Origin: Arthrobacter sp. 135MFCol5.1 | GTDB taxonomy: Bacteria; Actinomycetota; Actinomycetes; Actinomycetales; Micrococcaceae | Assembly: GCF_000374865.1 (NCBI RefSeq) | Contig: NZ_KB895454.1 | Span: 310,001 to 374,000, forward strand | Direction of reading: 5' to 3' | DNA: 64,000 bases | In this document: piece by piece, positions 54,149 to 62,492 of the stretch | Position numbering within the stretch: the stretch's first letter is position 1 | How the letters are laid out: the number at the start of each line of letters is the position of its first letter | Notes under the pieces: model-generated | The model's database searches: none | What the model was told of the DNA's origin: nothing | The model's input: only the letters and a program-made list of their open reading frames with translations | Position numbers and translations under genes: made by a program

Positions 54149-54190
54149 ATTCTGGCGGCCGCCGGGCAGGGCAGGCAGAGTCTTTGGTCC
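54149..54190 (-). promoter_or_regulatory. DosR-type box and -10 of leaderless ppsA
   Basis: On the minus strand GGACCAAAGACT (54179-54190) is followed by CAGAAT (54149-54154), which ends six bases before the ppsA ATG. The box centre is 42.5 bp from the start codon. Confidence 0.7.
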
Positions 54191-54219
54191 CGGTGCCGCC
54201 CCCTCAGCGGCACCAGTAC

Positions 54220-56793
54220 TTACGCAACAGCGGACCCCTGGGCCGGCCGCAGGCGGTTCCGGACAGTTTTGTGGATCCAGTCGGCTGCCAGGACGGCGGG
54301 GGCGGCGAGGAGGGCGAGGGCCATGCCCATGGGGGTAGGCGGGGCCTGGCCCAGCACTGCCGCAAGATAGGGCACGTAGAGGCATGCTGCCAGGATGGCC
54401 AGTTCAGCCAGCACGGCCCACACCAGCAGCCTGTTGGTCCCCCATCCCAGCTTCCACGGCGGCACGGTGGCGCTCCGGCACGCGAAGGCGTTGGCGAGCT
54501 GCCCCAGGACCACCGCCATGAAGGCGGCGCCGGATGCGGCCGCCAGGAGGCCGGGAGCCGGTGGTTGCCCCCGGGTCCAGCCGCCGGCCGCGAGGACAGC
54601 GGCGAACACCGCCATTTCCGTCGTGGCCTCCACCGGCCCCAGGATGCAGAAAACCCTGATGATCAGCCGCCTGTCCATGAGGTGCCGGCGTTCGGGCGGA
54701 CGGGACAGGACACGTTTGCCCGGCGCCTCCGCCCCGAGCGCCAGGGCCGGCAGCAGGTCGGTGCCAATGTCCAGGGCAAGGATCTGGAGCACCCCCAACG
54801 CCAGCGGAAACTGCCCGCCGGAAAGTGCCCAAATGACGAAGGGGGTCAGTTCCGCCACATTGTCAGTGAGGTGGTAGGTGAGGAAGCGGTGGATGTTGGC
54901 GTAGGTGGCACGGCCCTGCTCGATGGCTGCGACGATGGTGCCGAAGTGGTCGTCAAGGAGCACCAGGTCCGACGCCTCCCGCGCCACGTCGGTCCCGCTG
55001 AGCCCCATGGCCACGCCGATATCGGCTTCGCGGAGGGCAGGGCCGTCGTTGACGCCGTCGCCGGTCATGGCCACCACATGCCCACGGGCCTGCAGGGCCC
55101 TGGCGACGCGGAGCTTCTGCTCGGGCGATACCCTGCTGACTACTACCCCGTCCCGGTCCAAAAGGGCCCCCAGAACCTGGTCGTCCGCGGGAAGGTCCGA
55201 ACCTTCAAGGACACATTCGGGTGATCCCGTCAGACCGATTTGGCGGGCAATCGCTGCCGCGGTCCCCGGGTGGTCACCGGTAATCATGGCGATCTTCAGG
55301 CCGGCCCGGCGCGCAGTCCCAATCACGTCGCCCACATCGGGGCGAGGCGGATCCTGGAGGCCAATCAGGCCGAGGAATTCCAGCCCGGTTTCGAGGTCGG
55401 CCGGCGTGCCGGTCTGCCATGTTGCCGGCACTCCCCCGAGTCTCCGCCGCGCCACGGCGATGACGCGCAAGCCACGTGATGCCATCACTTCAACATGTTC
55501 CTTGACGTGCGGCGGCACGGAGCCGCACACCGGGAGCACAGTTTCGGGGGCGCCCTTGCAGAACAGGTCCGCTCCCACAAGGGCAGATTCCCGGCGCCGC
55601 ACCGGGTCAAAAGGCAACCGCCGCGCAGGGGCTGCCCCGGGTCCGGTTCCAGTCAGCCTGCGGGCCAGGACGTCCAGGGCTGCTTCCATCGGATCTCCTT
55701 GCGCGCGCCACTGCCCGCCGTGCAGCTCGGCCCGGCCCTGCGACGCCGCCCGTGCTGCGAGTGCGGCGGCGGCCGCCTTGTCCATTCCGTGTCCCTGCAC
55801 GTCGGCGTCGGGGCCATACCCGTCGCCGGTCACGTGGACGGATCCATCGGCGGTGAAGACTTCGACGGCGTTCATCCGGTTCTGGGTCAGGGTGCCGGTT
55901 TTGTCGGTGCAGATGAATGTTGTGGACCCGAGCGTTTCGACTGCTTCGAGGTTGCGCACCAGTCCGTTGCGTGCAGCCATCCGCTGTGCGCCCATGGCAA
56001 GGGAGAGAGTCACGGTGGGAAGGAGCCCCTCCGGTACCAGCGCCACGGCAACGCCAATGGCGAAGAGGAACGAATCGCGCCATTGGAAACCCACCAGCAA
56101 TGAGGCCATGAAGAAGACGGCGGCGATTCCCAGCGCCATCGCCGCGGTGACCCGGACGATCCGGCGAAGTTCCAGGGACAGTGGTGTGGGGGGCGAAACC
56201 GCTTTGCTGGTGAGGTCGGCGATTCCGGCCAGCCTGGTGTTGGCGCCGGTCGCCGTGACGGTCGCTTCCCCGTAACCGTTGACCATGAAGGTGCCGCCCC
56301 AGACCCGGTCTCCCGCCGCTTTGGAGACCGATTCGCTTTCGCCGGTCAGCATCGATTCATCCACCGCGCATGCCGAGGCCAGCATGAGGGCCATGTCGGC
56401 GGGGAGCCGGTCTCCGGCAGCGAGCAGGACCACGTCGCCCACCACCAGTGCGCTGGCGTGGACGGTCTGCACCTTCCCGTCCCGGCGGACCATGACGTCG
56501 GCCGGCAGCAGGGCGCGCAGCTTGGCTGCGGCGTGCTGGGCGCGTTCCTGCTGGATGTGGGCAAACACGCCGTTGACGATCACGACGACGACGATCGCCA
56601 CCGCCAGCTGGGGCATGTCGGCAATGAAGGCCAACCCGGCGGCACACCAGAGCATGAGGGCGAAGAAGTGCGTCATCTCGGCCCAGAGCTTCCGCCATTG
56701 CGGGACGGGTTTTTCAGTGGGCAGCTGGTTGGGGCCGGCCTGTTCCAGGAGTTGCGCGGCCCTTGCAGATGTCAGGCCCTCCGCGGTCCTCAC
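54220..56793 (-). CDS. Cation-transporting P-type ATPase (P2-type)
   Basis: An 857-aa pump. A cation-ATPase N-domain (GLTSARAAQLLEQAGPNQLP) precedes actuator motif DESMLTGESESV, membrane motif ALVPEGLLPTVTLSLAMG, phosphorylation site ICTDKTGTLTQNRM and hinge MTGDGVNDGPALREADIGVAMG. The second Ala of NDAPAL is Gly. The PEGLLPTVTLSLA motif resembles Na/K and H/K type P2C pumps more than calcium pumps, so the ion is open. The GTG start overlaps the USP stop by 4 bp (GTGA), so the pump is translated with the USP. Confidence 0.9.
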   Translation of the reverse strand: MRTAEGLTSARAAQLLEQAGPNQLPTEKPVPQWRKLWAEMTHFFALMLWCAAGLAFIADMPQLAVAIVVVVIVNGVFAHIQQERAQHAAAKLRALLPADVMVRRDGKVQTVHASALVVGDVVLLAAGDRLPADMALMLASACAVDESMLTGESESVSKAAGDRVWGGTFMVNGYGEATVTATGANTRLAGIADLTSKAVSPPTPLSLELRRIVRVTAAMALGIAAVFFMASLLVGFQWRDSFLFAIGVAVALVPEGLLPTVTLSLAMGAQRMAARNGLVRNLEAVETLGSTTFICTDKTGTLTQNRMNAVEVFTADGSVHVTGDGYGPDADVQGHGMDKAAAAALAARAASQGRAELHGGQWRAQGDPMEAALDVLARRLTGTGPGAAPARRLPFDPVRRRESALVGADLFCKGAPETVLPVCGSVPPHVKEHVEVMASRGLRVIAVARRRLGGVPATWQTGTPADLETGLEFLGLIGLQDPPRPDVGDVIGTARRAGLKIAMITGDHPGTAAAIARQIGLTGSPECVLEGSDLPADDQVLGALLDRDGVVVSRVSPEQKLRVARALQARGHVVAMTGDGVNDGPALREADIGVAMGLSGTDVAREASDLVLLDDHFGTIVAAIEQGRATYANIHRFLTYHLTDNVAELTPFVIWALSGGQFPLALGVLQILALDIGTDLLPALALGAEAPGKRVLSRPPERRHLMDRRLIIRVFCILGPVEATTEMAVFAAVLAAGGWTRGQPPAPGLLAAASGAAFMAVVLGQLANAFACRSATVPPWKLGWGTNRLLVWAVLAELAILAACLYVPYLAAVLGQAPPTPMGMALALLAAPAVLAADWIHKTVRNRLRPAQGSAVA

Positions 56794-57251
56794 ACAGCGT
56801 CCGCCTCCTGGCCCACCAGGAGCACCGGGCAGGCGGAGTGCGCTGCGCACGCCTTGGTGACGGACCCCATGGACTGCTTAAGGAGGCCGCCCTCTCCATG
56901 CCTGCCCACCACCAGCATCTGCGCCCGGCGGCTTTCGTCCACCAGCACCTTCGCCGGTGGCCCGAATTTGACGTCCACATCGACGTTCGCCGGCCGCTCG
57001 CCCGGGAAGGCCCGGCCCAGGGCGTCCTCCACGAGCCGTTCGGCGGCGTCCTCCAGCCTCGCGGTGAACTGCCGGTCTGCCCCCTCGAGGCGTGAGGTCA
57101 CCAGGTAGTCGGGCATCCCGACGCATGTGATGACCTCAAGGCGGGTCCCCAGGCGGGCGGCCAGCTTGCCGGCATACCGCAGGGCGGCGGAGGAATATTC
57201 GGAACCGTCCACGCCAACGATGACGGGCTTGGCCACTGTTTCTGCGTTCAT
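56790..57251 (-). CDS. Universal stress protein, single-domain
   Basis: A 153-aa USP with VIVGVDGSEYSSAALRYA and the ATP-binding signature VGRHGEGGLLKQSMGSVTKACAAHSACPVLLVG. It opens a two-gene unit with the P2-type ATPase, linked by a GTGA stop/start overlap. A DosR-type box is centred 42.5 bp before the ATG and only GTGGTGG precedes it, so the mRNA is likely leaderless. Confidence 0.94.
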   Translation of the reverse strand: MNAETVAKPVIVGVDGSEYSSAALRYAGKLAARLGTRLEVITCVGMPDYLVTSRLEGADRQFTARLEDAAERLVEDALGRAFPGERPANVDVDVKFGPPAKVLVDESRRAQMLVVGRHGEGGLLKQSMGSVTKACAAHSACPVLLVGQEADAV

Positions 57252-57257
57252 ACCACC

Positions 57258-57299
57258 ACGTTGGCCGCTGGTGCATTTGGGCGGAAGGGCCGAAAGTCA
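57258..57299 (-). promoter_or_regulatory. DosR-type box and -10 of the USP-ATPase operon
   Basis: On the minus strand TGACTTTCGGCC (57288-57299) is followed by CAACGT (57258-57263), six bases before the USP ATG. The box overlaps the last codons and the stop (57297-57299) of the upstream ATPase gene, so the operator is embedded in coding sequence. Confidence 0.75.
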
Positions 57300-59282
57300 T
57301 GCTGACGGGCGGACAACGCCGGCAGCAGGCGAAGGGCGCCTGGAGCCTGCCATCCGCGTCGGGTCGGCACCGTGGAGAGCGCGCAGGCCGTTCAGGATGG
57401 TGGCCAGGTCCACCAGCTCCTGCAGGAGGGCACCGGCGACGGCGGGAATGTACCCAGTCATGGCGATGGCCATCAGGAGCAGGCTGAGCCCTATCCCGGT
57501 CCAGATGCTCACCAGGGCCACGGCTACCGTCCGTTTGCCGATGGCGACGGCCTGGGCCACCTTGGACAGGTCATCGAGCATGATTACCACGTCGGCCGAT
57601 TCGCTGGCGGCCGTTGCGCCTTTGGCGCCCATGGCTATTCCTACCTCGGCGGCGGCCAGGACGGGGGCGTCGTTGACGCCGTCGCCCACCATGATGACCG
57701 GGCGTTCCCGGATGGCGGCCACGGTGTTGACTTTGTCCTCCGGCAGGCATTCCGCCTGCACGCGGCCGATTCCCGCTTCCTCGGCAATGTGCGCCGCGGT
57801 GGCTTGGGCGTCCCCGGTCAGCAGCATGGTGTTCCGCACTCCCAGGGAGTTCAACTGTGCCAGGGTATCCACGGCGTTGCGGCGTAACGGATCCTTCATG
57901 ACCAGCGCACCGGCGTACTCGCCGTCCACGGCCACGTGGATGGCCAGCTGGCCGCTGTGGACCGGTGTTTCACGGAACCCGGTCGAGACATTGCTGACCA
58001 AAGCTGCTTTGCCCACCACCACGCGCCGGCCGCCGCAGACAGCTTCCACCCCGTGGGTGGCAGTTTCGGCCGCCTGCTGTACCGGCAGGAGCTCCAGGTT
58101 GGCCAACCGTGCCGCCTCGATCACCGAGCCTGCCAGGACGTGCGAGGAATATTGTTCAGCCGAGGCAGCCAGCTGCAGGATCCGGTGGCTGCCCAGGGAC
58201 CCGCCCTTGCCCGGGGCCACCCGGACCTCGTCAAGGACGGGACGCCCGGAGGTGAGGGTTCCGGTCTTGTCGAAAACCGCTGTCTGCGCCTTGGCAAGTT
58301 GCTCGAGGGTCCGGGTGTTCTTGATGATGATGCCCTTGTGCGCGGCCTGGCTGGTGCCGGCCAGGAAAGCCACCGGCGCCGCGATCAGGAGCGGGCAGGG
58401 CGTAGCCACCACCAGGACCTGTGCAAAGCGGAGCGCTTCACCTGACAGGATCCAGGCCGTGGCGGCCATGGCCAGTGCCAGGAGGGTGAAGGGGACGGCG
58501 TACCGGTCAGCGAGCCTCACCACCGGGGCCCGGCTGTTTGATGCTTCCTCGACCAGGGCGATGATGCGGCTGTACTGGGAGTCGGCCGCGGTGGCCGATG
58601 CCCGCATGCGGATTGCTGCCACACCGTTCACCGATCCGCTGAGCAGCACCTGCCCCCTTGCGTGTTCCACGGGAAGGCTCTCGCCCGTCAGCGAAGATTC
58701 GTCAAGGCTGGCCGTTTCAGACAGCAGCGTGCCGTCCACCGGCACCAGCTCGGAGGGGCGTACCATCAGCACGTCCCCCGGCACCACCTCGCCGATCGGG
58801 ATATCTTCGAGCACGGTGCCGGCTCGCTCGCGGTGCGCGAAGCGGGGTGCCCGGTCCAGCAGGGACCGCAGCTCCCGGGCGGCACGTCCCTGGGCGAAGT
58901 TTTCGAGCGCTTCCCCGCCGGTCAACATGAGGATGACCACCAGGGCGGCCAGGTATTCGCCCACTGCCACGGTGCTGCCGATCGCCATGAGCGCCAGGAG
59001 GTCGATCCCCCAGCGCCCTTCCCGCAGGGCGCGGACCATCCCGGCGGAACGCAGTACCACGATCACAGCGGCATAGGCAGAGGCCAGGATCCGGACCTGC
59101 AGTTCCAGGCCGGATTGCATCAGCACCAACGTGGCCGCCAGCACCAGGCACGTCAGCGCGACGACGGGATACTGCTTGGTGAATCGCCACGCCTTCTCCG
59201 CGGGGGACTTTGCGGGCCCTTCGGGGTCAACTCCATCGAGGCGCCCGCCCGACGCCGTGGGCGGGGCGGCCGGCTTCCTCAT
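57297..59282 (-). CDS. Heavy-metal-type (P1B) P-type ATPase
   Basis: A 661-aa pump without an N-terminal metal-binding HMA domain. Hallmarks are actuator motif DESSLTGESLPV, the transmembrane ion motif VVATPCPLLIAAPVAF (TPCP in place of the common CPC or SPC), phosphorylation site VFDKTGTLTSGRP and hinge MVGDGVNDAPVLAAAEVGIAMG. The usual HP dipeptide locus reads SSHVLAGS, so His is kept but Pro is Val. The metal cannot be assigned. It runs into the DosR-type box of the USP gene. Confidence 0.9.
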   Translation of the reverse strand: MRKPAAPPTASGGRLDGVDPEGPAKSPAEKAWRFTKQYPVVALTCLVLAATLVLMQSGLELQVRILASAYAAVIVVLRSAGMVRALREGRWGIDLLALMAIGSTVAVGEYLAALVVILMLTGGEALENFAQGRAARELRSLLDRAPRFAHRERAGTVLEDIPIGEVVPGDVLMVRPSELVPVDGTLLSETASLDESSLTGESLPVEHARGQVLLSGSVNGVAAIRMRASATAADSQYSRIIALVEEASNSRAPVVRLADRYAVPFTLLALAMAATAWILSGEALRFAQVLVVATPCPLLIAAPVAFLAGTSQAAHKGIIIKNTRTLEQLAKAQTAVFDKTGTLTSGRPVLDEVRVAPGKGGSLGSHRILQLAASAEQYSSHVLAGSVIEAARLANLELLPVQQAAETATHGVEAVCGGRRVVVGKAALVSNVSTGFRETPVHSGQLAIHVAVDGEYAGALVMKDPLRRNAVDTLAQLNSLGVRNTMLLTGDAQATAAHIAEEAGIGRVQAECLPEDKVNTVAAIRERPVIMVGDGVNDAPVLAAAEVGIAMGAKGATAASESADVVIMLDDLSKVAQAVAIGKRTVAVALVSIWTGIGLSLLLMAIAMTGYIPAVAGALLQELVDLATILNGLRALHGADPTRMAGSRRPSPAAGVVRPSA

Positions 59283-59330
59283 TCAGGACACTTCAAAGCT
59301 GTGTACCGATGGTGTTCACGCATAGAGCCG

Positions 59331-59372
59331 AACCTACCGGTCCGGCACTGCCTGGGGTAGGGCATTTGGACC
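59331..59372 (-). promoter_or_regulatory. DosR-type box and -10 of the P1B ATPase gene
   Basis: On the minus strand GGTCCAAATGCC (59361-59372) is followed by TAGGTT (59331-59336) at the standard spacing. The start site is predicted near 59324, 42 nt before the ATG. The divergent GyrI-like gene has its own box 33 bp away. Confidence 0.6.
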
Positions 59373-59404
59373 CGGCACCGGGCTCGTCGCTCCTTGTGGC
59401 GGTG

Positions 59405-59446
59405 TGACCTTTGGCCCTGTCATGTAACCGGCCTCGCGGCAATGCT
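59405..59446 (+). promoter_or_regulatory. DosR-type box and -10 of the leaderless GyrI-like gene
   Basis: TGACCTTTGGCC (59405-59416) is followed by AATGCT (59441-59446), which ends six bases before the ATG at 59453. The box centre is 42.5 bp from the start codon. Confidence 0.75.
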
Positions 59447-59452
59447 GGTGGC

Positions 59453-59923
59453 ATGAACGGAAATGGGCAGGAACCGCGGAAGACCCACGTTGCGGAGCAG
59501 GCTGTGGCAGTGGTCCACGAACGCGTCCCGATGGACGCACTGACAGGCTTTTTTGGCAGGGCCTTCGGTGCCGTCATGGCGGCTGTCCAGATGCAGGGAG
59601 CCAGCCCTGCAGGCCCGCCGTTCGCGCTGTACCACGGTATGCCTGGCGAATCAGTGGACGTTGAAGCGGGTTTCCCCGTCGCGGGACGCTTTCACCGAAC
59701 AGACGAGGTGGCCAGCGGGACGCTTCCCGACACCGATGCGTATGAGGCCATCCACAGCGGCCCGTATGACACGTTGGGCACCACCTACGATGCCATCCGG
59801 CAGCGCATGGAGGAAGACGGCGCCACCCCGGGCGGGATGGTGTGGGAATACTACTTGAGCGATCCGGAAAAGCAGCCGGATCCGGCCACGTGGCAGACCA
59901 AGGTGGTTTGGCCCGTTGCCTAA
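59453..59923 (+). CDS. GyrI-like (AraC effector-binding) small-molecule-binding protein
   Basis: A 156-aa stand-alone SHS2/GyrI-fold domain. AVAVVHERVPMDALTGFFGRAF, FALYHGMPGESVDVEAGFPV and AYEAIHSGPYDTLGTTYDAI are the family blocks, and the end GMVWEYYLSDPEKQPDPATW is characteristic. The Glu of VWEYYLSD is the usual ligand-binding acid. Related domains bind drugs or hydrolyse small electrophiles. The ligand is unknown. It is tied to the stress regulon by its promoter box. Confidence 0.9.
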   Translation: MNGNGQEPRKTHVAEQAVAVVHERVPMDALTGFFGRAFGAVMAAVQMQGASPAGPPFALYHGMPGESVDVEAGFPVAGRFHRTDEVASGTLPDTDAYEAIHSGPYDTLGTTYDAIRQRMEEDGATPGGMVWEYYLSDPEKQPDPATWQTKVVWPVA

Positions 59924-60437
59924 GGCAGGGCAGACGCCGTCGATCAACTCCTGGCACGGCTGAAGGTCAGATCCCAGGGCTGTGTGCCGCGGGCAGATAG
60001 TTGCCACCCGTCACGGGCTATGTCCCGGCGCAGTTGGCGGAGGCTGGCCTGCAGGCCCGGGGCCCACTGTTCCTCGGGAGGAGTCCGGTTCAGCGGCGGC
60101 CCGGGAAACGTGCAAGGACCGGCGCCACAGAACAGGGCACTTGGTACCTCTTTGGGTGAACCAACGGAACCGCCTGACAGCCGGGCCGAATGGTGCTGTC
60201 TACGCCGGCGCCCCATATGGCGGAGCCCAGGCATGAAGAGGCCTGGGCGTGTTGCTCTTTGACGGGAGCCTGCCGCTGGTGGCCTTGGTATTCGGCGCCC
60301 TGCCGTGGGCCCTGCCCGGCAGCCGGAACCGGCCAACCGGGACTTTGGGCCCTAAACGCGGGCCGTGTCCTCTGGAATGGTGGTCTGGGCCGGAACACCG
60401 CTGTGGTTGTACATCCGCCAGGATCCGATTCCGGCTT
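59924..60437. other. 514-bp region without a confident gene
   Basis: Apart from the DosR-type box at 60340-60381, no convincing gene is seen. On the minus strand 59944-60102 encodes a protein-like stretch (LRQLRRDIARDGWQLSARG and PWDLTFSR) with high third-position GC, but no start codon precedes it before non-protein-like sequence. It may be the 3' remnant of a decayed small gene. Confidence 0.4.
60340..60381 (+). promoter_or_regulatory. DosR-type box and -10 upstream of a YegP-like ORF
   Basis: GGACTTTGGGCC (60340-60351), extended to GGGACTTTGGGCCC, is among the best copies in the window. AATGGT (60376-60381) is at the standard spacing. The start site is predicted near 60388. Confidence 0.7.
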
Positions 60438-60650
60438 GTGATGCCGGACGGCCACGTTCTGGCTGTCTCCGGCCCGTTCACGAACAAGCGGTCGGCGGCC
60501 GCGGCCATAGAAGAAGTCCGGGAATGTGCCGGGACCGGACTGATCCGTGACGTGGTGCCACCAGCGGGACTCGTCCTCGCTCCCGCAGCACACACCCGGT
60601 GCAGCATCCGGCGCGGAATCGGCCGGTTGGGTGCGCTCGGCGTCGCGTAG
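60438..60650 (+). CDS. YegP/DUF1508-like small protein, possibly frameshifted
   Basis: The ORF encodes VMPDGHVLAVSGPFTNKR then SAAAAIEEVRECAGTGLIRD, which resembles the YegP (DUF1508) repeat: strand, NG-type turn, SxxYxxK, helix. The family strand RFRL lies just upstream in the same frame (IRFRLVM). The expected N-terminal strand appears in a different frame from an ATG at 60377 (PLWLYIRQD). Either the gene starts at GTG 60438 without its first strand, or a one-base frameshift near 60425-60430 splits it. It sits downstream of a strong DosR-type box. Confidence 0.4.
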   Translation: MMPDGHVLAVSGPFTNKRSAAAAIEEVRECAGTGLIRDVVPPAGLVLAPAAHTRCSIRRGIGRLGALGVA

Positions 60651-60673
60651 GCCCCCGGATACCGCCCCCGGAA

Positions 60674-62131
60674 CTAGAAGCTTGACGAACTGCCCGACCC
60701 GGAAAAGCTCCCGCCGGTGCTGCCGTACCCGGTGGTGCTGCCGCCGCCCCTGGCCGAGTTGACACTGCCGATGCCGGTGGTGAACCCGGAGTTGAAGGTG
60801 GCAACGGAGAAGAACTGGTATGTGGGATAGCACGTGCCAAGGATGCTGGGTTCGTACCTGCGCTGCCCGTGGTGGGTGGGCCCTTCATGGGCGGCGTCCA
60901 TTTTCTCCCGCATCAAGCGCGCCTCGTCCTCATTCCTGGCGAACCCCTGGATGACCGTTTCGGCGTGCTGCTCCAACAGCTCCGACAGCCGGGAACGGGC
61001 ATCGTAGAGCCGGTCCAGTGCCTGCTCCGGCGTGATTGTTCCGTCGGCCAGGTCAGCCGTCCAGCGCTCGATCTCCCGCAGGCTTTCGTCCCTGAAGGAC
61101 CGCAGGGCCGCCGCGCTGGCGGACTCGCCCTGCCCGTGCCTCTTGCTCAGGAGCTGCTCCAGCCCGGCTAAGTCCTCGCGGAACGGTGCAAGCTGCCGGT
61201 CCCAGGCCGTGGGCCAGGTGGCGGCGCGGTTCAGCAGGGCGTTGCTGTCCGCGATGACGTCATCCAGGGCATCCAGCTGGGCTGCGTTGTCGGCGAATTC
61301 GCGGGCAAGGTTGAGGCTTTTCCGCCGACTCAGCGCTCGCCGCGGGAGCGCATGCACCTGGTTGGACAAGTCCGTGGTGGCTGCGTACCGGCTCAGGAAA
61401 GTGCGGTGCTTCTCCAGGACCTGGCTGCCATAGCGCGACGATTCGGGGATGGTGCCCGCGTTCAGCTCCGTGACCTCCAGGTCCATGCTGACGTTGGAAT
61501 AGCTGCGGTCCCCCCGATCAATCTGCCTGCGGCACCGGGCTCGTGTCACGCCGCGGACTGTAAGCCATGCGGCTGCGACCAGCGCCGCCAGCCCGCCCGT
61601 TACCCCCACTGTGATGAGGAACCCGGCAGAGCGGTACCATGGCTGGTTGATGAGCTCGGCGGCCCGGCGGATGCCGGCCACGGTGCCGTCGGTCCACTGG
61701 GCGTCACGGAAGAGTTCCTTCGACGCGTCCTGGATGTCGCTACGCTGCTCCAAGGACACTTTCCGGTCCTCACCCATGTATGTGCCCACGTGGCGGCCCA
61801 CAGGATCGAGCGCGAAAATGAACAACCCGTCCGCCCATTTCTGCCCATCCGCACTGATCCATTCCGGATGCCGGGACCGGGCAAACGCGAGGACCTTTTC
61901 GTTAAGGTTGTCCGCGGCGGTTCCGTTGTAGGTGAAGACTGCGATACGGGTGGGTTCGTAGAACTGGATACTTTCGACGGCGGGGACCAGCGTGTTCTGG
62001 TCCAGCACCCCTGCGGTGTCCTCCACAACGATGGCCACGGGCGCACCCGCGGCGCTCGCCGCCGGCACCCCCACCAGGAGGGCACCCAGCGCAAGCACGA
62101 TCGCACCAATCCGGCTGGCCAGAGTACCCAT
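60674..62131 (-). CDS. Membrane protein with TPM/DUF5129-like domain and Ser/Gly-rich tail
   Basis: A 485-aa exported protein. The signal peptide (RIGAIVLALGALLVGVPAASA) leads to a TPM-like domain (VVEDTAGVLDQNTLVPAVES, ADGLFIFALDPVGRHVGTYMG), a membrane helix near 175 (FLITVGVTGGLAALVAAAWL) and a long helical cytoplasmic part. The Ser/Gly tail (GGGSTTGYGSTGGSFSGSGSSSSF without a break) resembles the ends of other TPM proteins. The function is unknown. AAGGAGAGGGAC precedes the ATG and a DosR-type box lies 61.5 bp upstream. Confidence 0.8.
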   Translation of the reverse strand: MGTLASRIGAIVLALGALLVGVPAASAAGAPVAIVVEDTAGVLDQNTLVPAVESIQFYEPTRIAVFTYNGTAADNLNEKVLAFARSRHPEWISADGQKWADGLFIFALDPVGRHVGTYMGEDRKVSLEQRSDIQDASKELFRDAQWTDGTVAGIRRAAELINQPWYRSAGFLITVGVTGGLAALVAAAWLTVRGVTRARCRRQIDRGDRSYSNVSMDLEVTELNAGTIPESSRYGSQVLEKHRTFLSRYAATTDLSNQVHALPRRALSRRKSLNLAREFADNAAQLDALDDVIADSNALLNRAATWPTAWDRQLAPFREDLAGLEQLLSKRHGQGESASAAALRSFRDESLREIERWTADLADGTITPEQALDRLYDARSRLSELLEQHAETVIQGFARNEDEARLMREKMDAAHEGPTHHGQRRYEPSILGTCYPTYQFFSVATFNSGFTTGIGSVNSARGGGSTTGYGSTGGSFSGSGSSSSF

Positions 62132-62156
62132 GTCCCTCTCCTTACTGCGTGGAATC

Positions 62157-62198
62157 AGGATGGAACCAGGACCAAGCCGGACAAAGGGCCAAAAGTCC
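62157..62198 (-). promoter_or_regulatory. DosR-type box and -10 of the TPM/DUF5129-like gene
   Basis: On the minus strand GGACTTTTGGCC (62187-62198) is followed by CATCCT (62157-62162) at the standard spacing. The start site is predicted at 62150, giving a 19-nt leader with a strong SD. Confidence 0.75.
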
Positions 62199-62390
62199 CG
62201 CCGGGCCGAGTGGCGGCGGACCCCGTGGGCCTTGGACAGGGCCCTGGACCCGGGCGAAGGAACCAAAGCGCTGGGGCTGGCCACCCTGGAGGTGCTGGCA
62301 CGGAGCGGGCTCGCGCGCACCGAGGAGCTCGAGCTGTTCGATATTGCCTGGAAGAGCGTCTCCGGGGAAAGAGAACGGAGAGGACACTGA
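62160..62390 (+). CDS. Possible small hypothetical protein
   Basis: A 76-aa reading frame. Its second half (LGLATLEVLARSGLARTEELE then LFDIAWKSVSGE) is protein-like, with helical periodicity and high third-position GC. The first half is Arg/Pro-rich and overlaps the DosR-type box of the divergent gene, so a later TTG start at 62232 is possible. No good SD supports either. No family is recognised. Confidence 0.3.
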   Translation: MEPGPSRTKGQKSRRAEWRRTPWALDRALDPGEGTKALGLATLEVLARSGLARTEELELFDIAWKSVSGERERRGH

Positions 62391-62492
62391 GACGGACACG
62401 GGCCCATGGGAGGAGGCGGCCGGCGTGGACGGCCGCGCCATCTTGGGCGAGAATGAAACGAAAGACGAAGAAAATGCCGAGGAGGTTGGACC

